Assembly (NCBI GenBank): GCA_964017185.1
Contig: OZ024883.1
Location: 1,984,001 to 2,048,000, forward strand
Reading direction: 5' to 3'
Source of the DNA: Rugalucina vietnamica
Taxonomy: Eukaryota; Mollusca; Bivalvia; Lucinida; Lucinidae
Length of the DNA: 64,000 nt
Positions 57,391 through 64,000 of the stretch are shown piece by piece. Position 1 is the first letter of the stretch. Each line of letters begins with the position of its first letter. The position numbers and the translations under genes are program-made. The notes under the pieces are model-generated. The model was not told where the DNA came from. It was given only the letters and a program-made list of their open reading frames with translations, and ran no database searches.

Positions 57391-60300
57391 TTAGTACGCG
57401 TCGATATGCGAAATAGCGGTATGACCCATTCCCTTTCTTATAAATATGTTCACTGCACTTAAAGGATCTCAGGTTTATTTTTATTAGCTGACTACTGTTT
57501 CCGAAATCAGAGTGTGACATCGTTGTATGCCAATCTCACAGTGATTGTTTTCAATTCTTTTGTTATATACGCAATCTAAAATGGACAACTGTTCTGTGTA
57601 CAGACTGGAATAAACAAATTTTAATTTTAACCGGTTTAACTTGCTCGTAATACTTTTTGCTAGCTCTTTGATTCTGTCCCGCCCGTAGTATTGTTTTGAG
57701 TATCAAGTGGTTTCGTCATTTCTTATGAAGCATTTCAATATCTGTCCTTTCGTTTATTAAGAATATAAACGACTAACGCGTAAATACCTTATAACATTAT
57801 TATGTCAGAAACATATCCAGGAACTCGTATCAACATTATGATTTGTTTATAAATATGCCAGGCGAAGAACAGATGGCTTAAATCTTTCTAGCATGACGAC
57901 TGTCTTTACACCTACATGTTTCGTAAACAAACATGTCCAATGGTACTACAGTACAGCACAGTCAAATGAACATCTATCGGTGACACCTCTATCATTCCCT
58001 TTCAAATACGACTGGGGATTTTGCTTTCTATCATATACGTAATTATCGTTGTAGCACAACAATAACTTGCAGAACTTTGAAATAAGATAAACAGTAGGAA
58101 AAGTATACAAACGACTCCATGCACCATGAGGAATCTATATAAATATCACCAAATATTGCCAGAATTCTTGAATTATCTCACAAAACAACTGTCATATATA
58201 ACTGACATCTCAAAGACTCCCAGTGGTATGATTATTGGCTGATTTGTTTTCATGCTTTGTAATGTAATTCCCCAAGACACTGGACTTCATTCATGTTGGA
58301 ATATCTGGTTAAATAGTAATTTTGGCTCTTCTCCTAACGAAATATATCATAATCGCTGGAATATAATATTACTCTTATCTGTATCTGCATCATACAGTCT
58401 AGTGTTCGCATTTTGATTCCTCCAGTGGTTGCGTTTAAGCTTTGTCCATCGGTGTCAAAATTTAAAGATATGTGCACACATCATTGCTGTGTTGTAGAAT
58501 TTCATGATTTGTTCGTTTGCTTTACATTGCACTGTGAAATGTCTAAAACAAATATGTAACCTTTTGTAGTGTTTATAAAACATCGCCACGTTAGGTAAGC
58601 CGGCACCATATAAGTGTGTTTATAGTATAGCTGCCTTGTTTTTCGCTTCCAAAATAAGCTCCGGTATATAGGTAAAATACTTTGACCGTGCCGATTAACC
58701 TCTGACATAGATAAGCATTTGTTGATCGGACTGCTTAAATAACTATGTTCTCTATAATGCGACTCTATGACGGTAAATAAAAATATGACCACGTACTTAA
58801 CATGGCACTGGAAAAATGTGTAGAAGAAATAGGTGCCTCTTTTACAGTTTTTACAAAACTTCATCACGTGAGTTCAAGCGGTACGGTCAAAGTATTTTAC
58901 CGACTCGTATACAGCGATATATTGCACATATTGTTTATAGAATATTTAACCTGTTAGCTTATCTTTAATAAATGGCACATTGCTGTCGTTTTCATTTTAA
59001 TGAGGATGCCCAGTTTCAATCAGTAGGTTCTTATGATATCTTGTTCTTGCAAAATTGTTTTAAGGGCAAATGCACATTTTATGTCGCCCAGTATGGTGAA
59101 AATTAAAATAAATCTGAGATCCTTTAAGCGCAGTGCGCATATTAATGAGAAATGGGATGGGCTTCAACACCAGTTTTTGTCCAGAATATGTACATGTATT
59201 TATGTAATAACGGAGGTCTATTTTGCCCAGCATGTGCGTTTAGATTCATCATGCTTAACACTGTTCTTTTATGGACAATTCCATGCATTCTGATACCCAT
59301 GGTATTAGAAAAGAAAATGGTTCTACCAACCCTAAAGTAATTACCGTACACCATAATCTGTATATTTCCATTTTAAGAATTTAATTAGAACAGCAATTCT
59401 TGTTTCAATTGAATGGATGGGGGAAGTTTGAATTCTCCCACCGTATCAAAATGTTTCTACTGCAGTATCTCTATTAAGGTCTTTTATTCCTCCCGAGGTC
59501 AATTACTGTCTAATTACAGTAAAACAACTGTTAGCCTAGATTCCTATTAGCTCTGATTATTCTCTGATTATTGATTGCCGCACTGTAATTGTCTCTCTGG
59601 GTTAAGTATCATGATAATGACAGAGTATAGGGCAGGAAATGAGAGAGTATAGCATGGCTTGATCCATGGTATTCCTGTTAGTAGAGGTGACATTCCTTAA
59701 CGCATCCTTTTTCAGCACATTAATCTGACTTGCTTTAATGTTTTAGTGTATACAACTTCCATGTGTTGAACCGCAATTCGTGAAACTTTTCAGTGCACCA
59801 ATATTTTTAAACAAGGTCTCTACAATAATAATAGGCAGGTCAGCTAATCATAATAATGTATGAAGGTGTAGTAAAAAGTGACTGATAATGGGCGAAAAGG
59901 CACATAAGATTATGCCAACTAAAATTAAGTGTTTATAAATCGTAATTCAACAAATGTCAGAATTGTAATTGTCTAGAACGGAGGAAAGACAATCTGAAAA
60001 ATTATTGCCATAAAGCACGATTTACTGTGTGGTTGAGTCATTAAAATGTTTATTTTGCTCTGATGCCAGCTAAACCTTCTTAGGAAACCAGGCAAAATGA
60101 TTTATGGTAATGTCTTATTAACGTTGTCATGGTTTCTTTAAACGACAGAACGCAACGCTGTTGTTTATGCCCTATTTTTATTCTTATTTCCAAATGCATC
60201 ACATGTTTTATGTGTTACGTACAGTAATTTGTACAAACTCTGAACCTGGCATGTTTATTGCTATTTCATCCTATTTTGCGTCATGCAATGAACCTAATCG

Positions 60301-61289
60301 GCGTGGCAGCACGGGAACAATTTTGGACGTTGCAGACAAGAGAAACTGAAGTAAAAGATTTTGAAGTACGCAACAAAGCGTACAAGATAAAGTTTAATAG
60401 ACAGGTATCATAACTCCCGTGTTACAAAATGCTAGCATTAAGCGATTCTGGGAATCGATTAGGTTGCATTTATAAAGTGTGTTTTTGTGAAAGCCATTTT
60501 AGATAAGCGTTTTTTTTTTTGTTTTTTTTTTTTTTTGTTTTTTTTTTTTTTTTTCATTTTAGCTACATTTCGATATAAAGTAATTATATCAGGTTGTCGG
60601 CGAATGATTGTACAGGCAGAGCACGCGTTTCTTAGAGCAAGCGAATACATTATCTGATGAATGTTTCTGAGTAGTTTCAATATCTTATTCATTTATTCAG
60701 AAACAAACTCAACGCTTTGTCAACAAATAATCCTTGGCAAGTCTACGAAGAATCTTTGATCCAATATTACAACAATATGTGCTTTACAGGTAAAAAAACA
60801 CAGCTTTATCAAGAGTAAAACTGTGTCAATTGGCACGATCATCGATGCTCCTGAAAAGCTGAAACACAGTGTGCATGTTCAAGTGTCAAACGAGTTACTA
60901 TCTACAATATGTTATACCTTTCTTTTTCCTAAATGACTCTGCATGTTGCTACCTGTCGATCCATGTGGTTTCACGGTTCATATTTCTGCTGAGGAAGGCA
61001 TTTGATTGTTTTCTCATGACATAGCAGATTTGGCAGTTCTAAGCGTCTGAACCTGTCTGGAGAATCCTAACAATACTTTCTTCATTAATAAAATACTCTC
61101 CATTACAGGAATAATGATGTTAACGAAGTACGCAAAAATATGTACGAGAATTAAAGTGGAGTTTGAAGCTATATTTCATGCATACTGGGTGAGAAAAATG
61201 TGTATCTGAAGGTAGTAGTGAAGAAAGACATAGTTCAGAGATAGATGACGGAGTCCTCTCGACAAACTGCAAGGGCCACAGAAGGGGTG
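57391..61289. other. mostly unassigned region right of the array
   Basis: Fragments of the ~370-bp element end lie at about 57410-57490 (inverted) and 59101-59160 (CTGAGATCCTTTAAGCGCAG, ATTAATGAGAAATGGGATGG). A T/G-run lies at 60511-60554. The 121-codon frame at 58502-58867 (minus) shows no domain and no splice context. No gene can be supported. Confidence 0.4.
60511..60554 (+). repeat. poly(T) tract broken by single G
   Basis: T10-T15 runs separated by G. No SINE or LINE body recognised beside it. Confidence 0.85.
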
Positions 61290-61820
61290 ATTTCTATGTT
61301 TGGAAATAGCTGTTCTTTCGGCTTACGATATGTTTTCTTAGTATAAGTACCTGATTGTTAATTTAGTTTTTCCCATCTCGGATTTCTTTCTAATTACACC
61401 GTTTCCTGATCATTGCCTACCGTTACCTTTCAATAAAGGTAAACGTATGCAATGATCAGGAAAACACGTCCGTGTAATGTATACCCCCTCAAACTCCACT
61501 TTTATATAGTAAAACTGGGGTATGCAGGGGTATACCTATTTTTCTTATTTTTGCTCCAAAACATAGATTGTGGGTACTCGTTAGAACCGCCTCGGCGAGG
61601 CGGTTCTAACGTGTTCCCACAATCTATGTTTTGAGCAAAAATAAGAAAAATATTGAAAATTTTCTACTGAAAATTTTCATTTTTTACAACTTTAGAAATC
61701 ACTGTATATTGCATGGGCGAGTTTTCGTAATGATGATCAGGAAATAGCGCGATCAGAAAGAAATTTCCACTACCAAAACCATGTGGAAAAAAAAATGAAT
61801 TGACAATCAGGTACTTATAT
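61290..61820. mobile_element. foldback element with a MITE inserted near its tip
   Basis: The left arm ends CCTGATCATTGCCTACCGTT, ACCTTT, then AAAGGTAAACGTATGCAATG, ATCAGG starts the inverted arm. The arm resumes after the MITE as GATCAGGAAATAGCGCGATC and continues to TTGACAATCAGGTACTTATA. Confidence 0.65.
61456..61732 (+). mobile_element. hairpin MITE (GGCGGTTCTAACG family), complete
   Basis: The ends are TCAGGAAAACACGTCCGTGT and GGGCGAGTTTTCGTAATGA. The core is TTAGAACCGCCTCGGCGAGG and complement, flanked by AAAACATAGATTGTGGGTAC and inverse. The ORF across it is not a gene. Confidence 0.85.
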
Positions 61821-62131
61821 CAATATAACCTTCTGATGATCAGTTGATTATTTGACTGCAGTAATTAAGACAATTAGCAACATAAATAGCAAGTAAGGTT
61901 GAAATTAGAGTTGATCAAAACGAAGAAAATTTCAGCTTTTTTCCAATCTTCCTCATGCAATTTGAACGCCACACGGGCGTATCATCGACAAAGCAAGCCC
62001 AAACACCATGCGACTGTAGTTAGTGTAATATAACAGACACATTTAAAGTTCAGCAATCAAATGACGCGGGCATTTGTAGAAGTGGAAGTCCTTCTATCAT
62101 CAGATAAGAGGACTAAAACCGTTATCATAAC

Positions 62132-62420
62132 CATTACGAAAACACGCCCATGTAATATATTGATTTATTTCTAAGTTGTACAAAATTATCAAAGATTTTC
62201 TACTTTTGATATTTTTTCTTATTTTTGCTCAAAACATAGATTGTGGGTACACGTTAGAACCGCCTCGACGAGGCGGTTCTCGAGGCGGTTCTAACGTGTA
62301 CCAACAATCTATGTTTTGAAGCAAAAATAAGAAAAATAAGTATACCCCTGCGTACCCCCAGTTTTACTATATGAAAGTGGGGTATAAGGGGGTATTCATT
62401 ACACGGACATGTTTCCTTGA
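62132..62420 (-). mobile_element. hairpin MITE (GGCGGTTCTAACG family) with enlarged core
   Basis: The ends are CATTACGAAAACACGCCCAT and TACACGGACATGTTTCCTTG. The core carries an extra CGAGGCGGTTCT unit, so one arm is duplicated at the tip. Confidence 0.83.
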
Positions 62421-62552
62421 TGTCAAAAGACAATGGACACAGTGCAGATGTGGTATACATCATACAAATGTCAAGTTTCATGTCATATTTAAAGCCATTT
62501 AGACAAATAAGAAGACTAACTGCTCCTGACACAAGACATTGTGCTCGTTATA

Positions 62553-62781
62553 TTAACCCATTTCAGCCTGGCGTCCCTTTTATGGGACATAGGCAAACAA
62601 AATAGCCCCAGATGAGACGCCGCAGAACGCGGCGTCCCATCTGGGGCTATTCTGTTTGCTTGGAGGAATGTCACCAAAAAATGAAATAAAAAGTCAAAAT
62701 CTCACCTGAAGCCCCTCAAAATGAAAGTGGACTCATCCAAATCATAATTATGGGAAAGTTCATTCGTCAAATATGGGTTAA
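62553..62781 (-). mobile_element. TTAA-flanked MITE (piggyBac-type target), best copy
   Basis: Bounded by TTAACCCATTTCAGCCTGGC and AAATATGGGTTAA. The hairpin GAGACGCCGCAGAACGCGGC / GTCCCATCTGGGGC lies between GCAAACA..TGTTTGC arms. Confidence 0.75.
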
Positions 62782-63139
62782 TATGGTAAAATGTCTGATA
62801 TCGGTATTCGTACCGATTGTCATTCATTATAATCACTGTCATGAACACGAAATGTGCAGTGTTCTTTGAGTGTTTTAAAATACATGATGCATGTAATACT
62901 CTATTGTTTCTGATGACTCAAGTACAAAACTGGCTAAAGGCCGCAATCGTTGGCAGAGGAAACTGTCACAGTTCACAGGCTGACACAAACGAAATATGGC
63001 ATGACTTTAAGATACCCTTGCTGGAATTATAATTATTATTGAAGAAACGATGCAATATTGTTTGATATATACATTCCGTCTTAAACGAGGGGAAAATAAA
63101 AGAAATACGAAATACTAAGTAATTGATGCAATCAGAGGC
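62782..63139. other. no feature recognised
   Basis: Short frames on both strands, no domain or repeat recognised. Confidence 0.35.
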
Positions 63140-63510
63140 AAATTTATGAACCACTGCAGAAGCTGAGGGTGAGGTTATGGCCATGTAAAACCGGTTTAAG
63201 CCCGCCAGTAACTTTGTGTTACTGATCGTTCCAAGTCGATACTTCTGTGGTGGTTCTTTTTGTTTTATGTCTTGGTGTATAAAATTTTTGTGCTGTTGGC
63301 GCCTTATGTATGTTTTCATATTTTTAGTTAAGTTAAGGTAACTGAGTGGCCACCTATTGGGAAAATAGCTGCTCATTCGGCTTACGATATGTTTCATGGT
63401 ATAAGTACCTGATTGTTAGTTTGGTTTTTTCCCACCTCGGTTTTTGGAGTGGGAATCTTTTTCTGATTGCGCCTTTTCCTGATCTTTGCCTACTTGTACC
63501 TTTTTCAAAC
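63140..63510 (+). mobile_element. foldback arm, best-preserved copy
   Basis: It runs from TGAACCACTGCAGAAGCTGA through GCCCGCCAGTAACTTTGTGT and GAGTGGCCACCTATTGGGAA to GATCTTTGCCTACTTGTACC. It is nearly identical to 46205-46525 over the shared part. A partial inverted arm follows at about 63850-63955. Confidence 0.7.
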
Positions 63511-63849
63511 CAGGTGGGATATAACAGAAATGGCATCACTATTGATACATGATAAAGAGAGGAAGTATGGAAAACCGAGCGAGCAGTATTTTTTTATGAA
63601 TTCATGAAAATTACAACCCGGAAATACCGTGGATATGTGTGTTGAATGTCCGTAAAGTCACTGACTATAGTCAAGAATTTGCGTACTGTCACTCGGCACA
63701 GAAAGTTACGCTATTCCATAAATCGATTCCATAATGCTAACTTTATTACAATGATCCATGATTTGCACAATAAATGAGACAAGAAATATATTCACACCAC
63801 GAGCAAATACATGAAATAATAGTATTGAATGTTACTGTAGATATTGTAA

Positions 63850-63955
63850 AAAGACTTAGCAGTAAAAGTAGGCAATGACAAGGAATTGGCATTAATCAGA
63901 AAGAAATTCCCACTCCAAAAACTGAGGTAGGAACAAAACTAAATTGACAATAAGG
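63850..63955 (-). mobile_element. inverted partial arm pairing with 63140-63510
   Basis: GTAGGCAATGACAAGGAATT, AATCAGAAAGAAATTCCCAC and TCCAAAAACTGAGGTAGGAA are the complement of the inner arm end. About 345 bp separate it from the left arm. Confidence 0.6.
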
Positions 63956-64000
63956 TCATGAATTTTCATGAAAATGTTAGAAATTCGGAATGCAGCCACT

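Noticed and set aside
58502-58867. 121-codon minus-strand ORF as a gene
   Set aside because: No domain, no splice context, ordinary composition for AT-rich non-coding DNA; expected by chance in 64 kb.

Overview
The window is animal nuclear DNA: AT-rich, nearly free of long ORFs, with introns bounded by GT..AG and densely packed with mobile elements. The repeat content (a tRNA-derived SINE whose 3' part reads GGGACGT..., AGCTCACCTGAGC-type hairpin elements carrying tandem cores, many palindromic MITEs) and the extracellular domain genes (C-type lectin, TSP1, LDLa) point to a lophotrochozoan, most probably a bivalve mollusc. The species is not determined.

Left part (1-8.4 kb, minus strand): the 5' part of a C-type lectin gene. 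Four short phase-1 exons were rebuilt by eye from splice sites: a signal peptide at 8170-8218 and three lectin-domain exons at 7642-7815, 815-934 and 17-106. The gene runs off the left edge. Its 6.7-kb second intron is full of repeats, among them a 541-547 bp tandem repeat rich in AGGTCA half-sites.

8.4-15.5 kb holds MITE copies and two Helentron/pearl-like elements with tandem cores, one of them with seven units of about 161 bp. 15.5-24.4 kb (minus strand) carries a second extracellular-protein gene: two TSP1 exons (24186-24374, 23638-23808), one complete LDLa exon (20771-20929) and a possible hydrophobic C-terminal exon (15524-15597). All four fit phase-1 introns. Between the second TSP1 exon and the intact LDLa exon lie 14 head-to-tail copies of a truncated LDLa exon (unit 149-150 bp). 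Each has a recognisable acceptor but lacks the second half of the exon and the donor. A 3.5-kb stretch bounded by 86-bp perfect inverted repeats and a 180-bp-period tandem element sit in the last intron. A SINE sits about 23 bp upstream of the first TSP1 acceptor.

25.4-28.4 kb is a LINE with an intact reverse-transcriptase region but no recognisable endonuclease part. A 1.0-kb mariner-like element follows. 34.3-57.4 kb is a gene-free, diverged tandem array of a unit that is about 3.1-3.4 kb once younger insertions are subtracted (five to six copies), punctured copy by copy by foldback elements, MITEs, a 934-bp TIR element and a tandem pair of a ~370-bp element. 57.4-64 kb is mostly unassigned, with foldback and MITE copies at 61.3-63.9 kb.

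The most notable structures are the truncated LDLa exon array, the 23-kb array, the 86-bp perfect inverted repeats and the lectin gene hidden in tiny exons. All gene models come from reading the sequence only; no search or transcript evidence was available.
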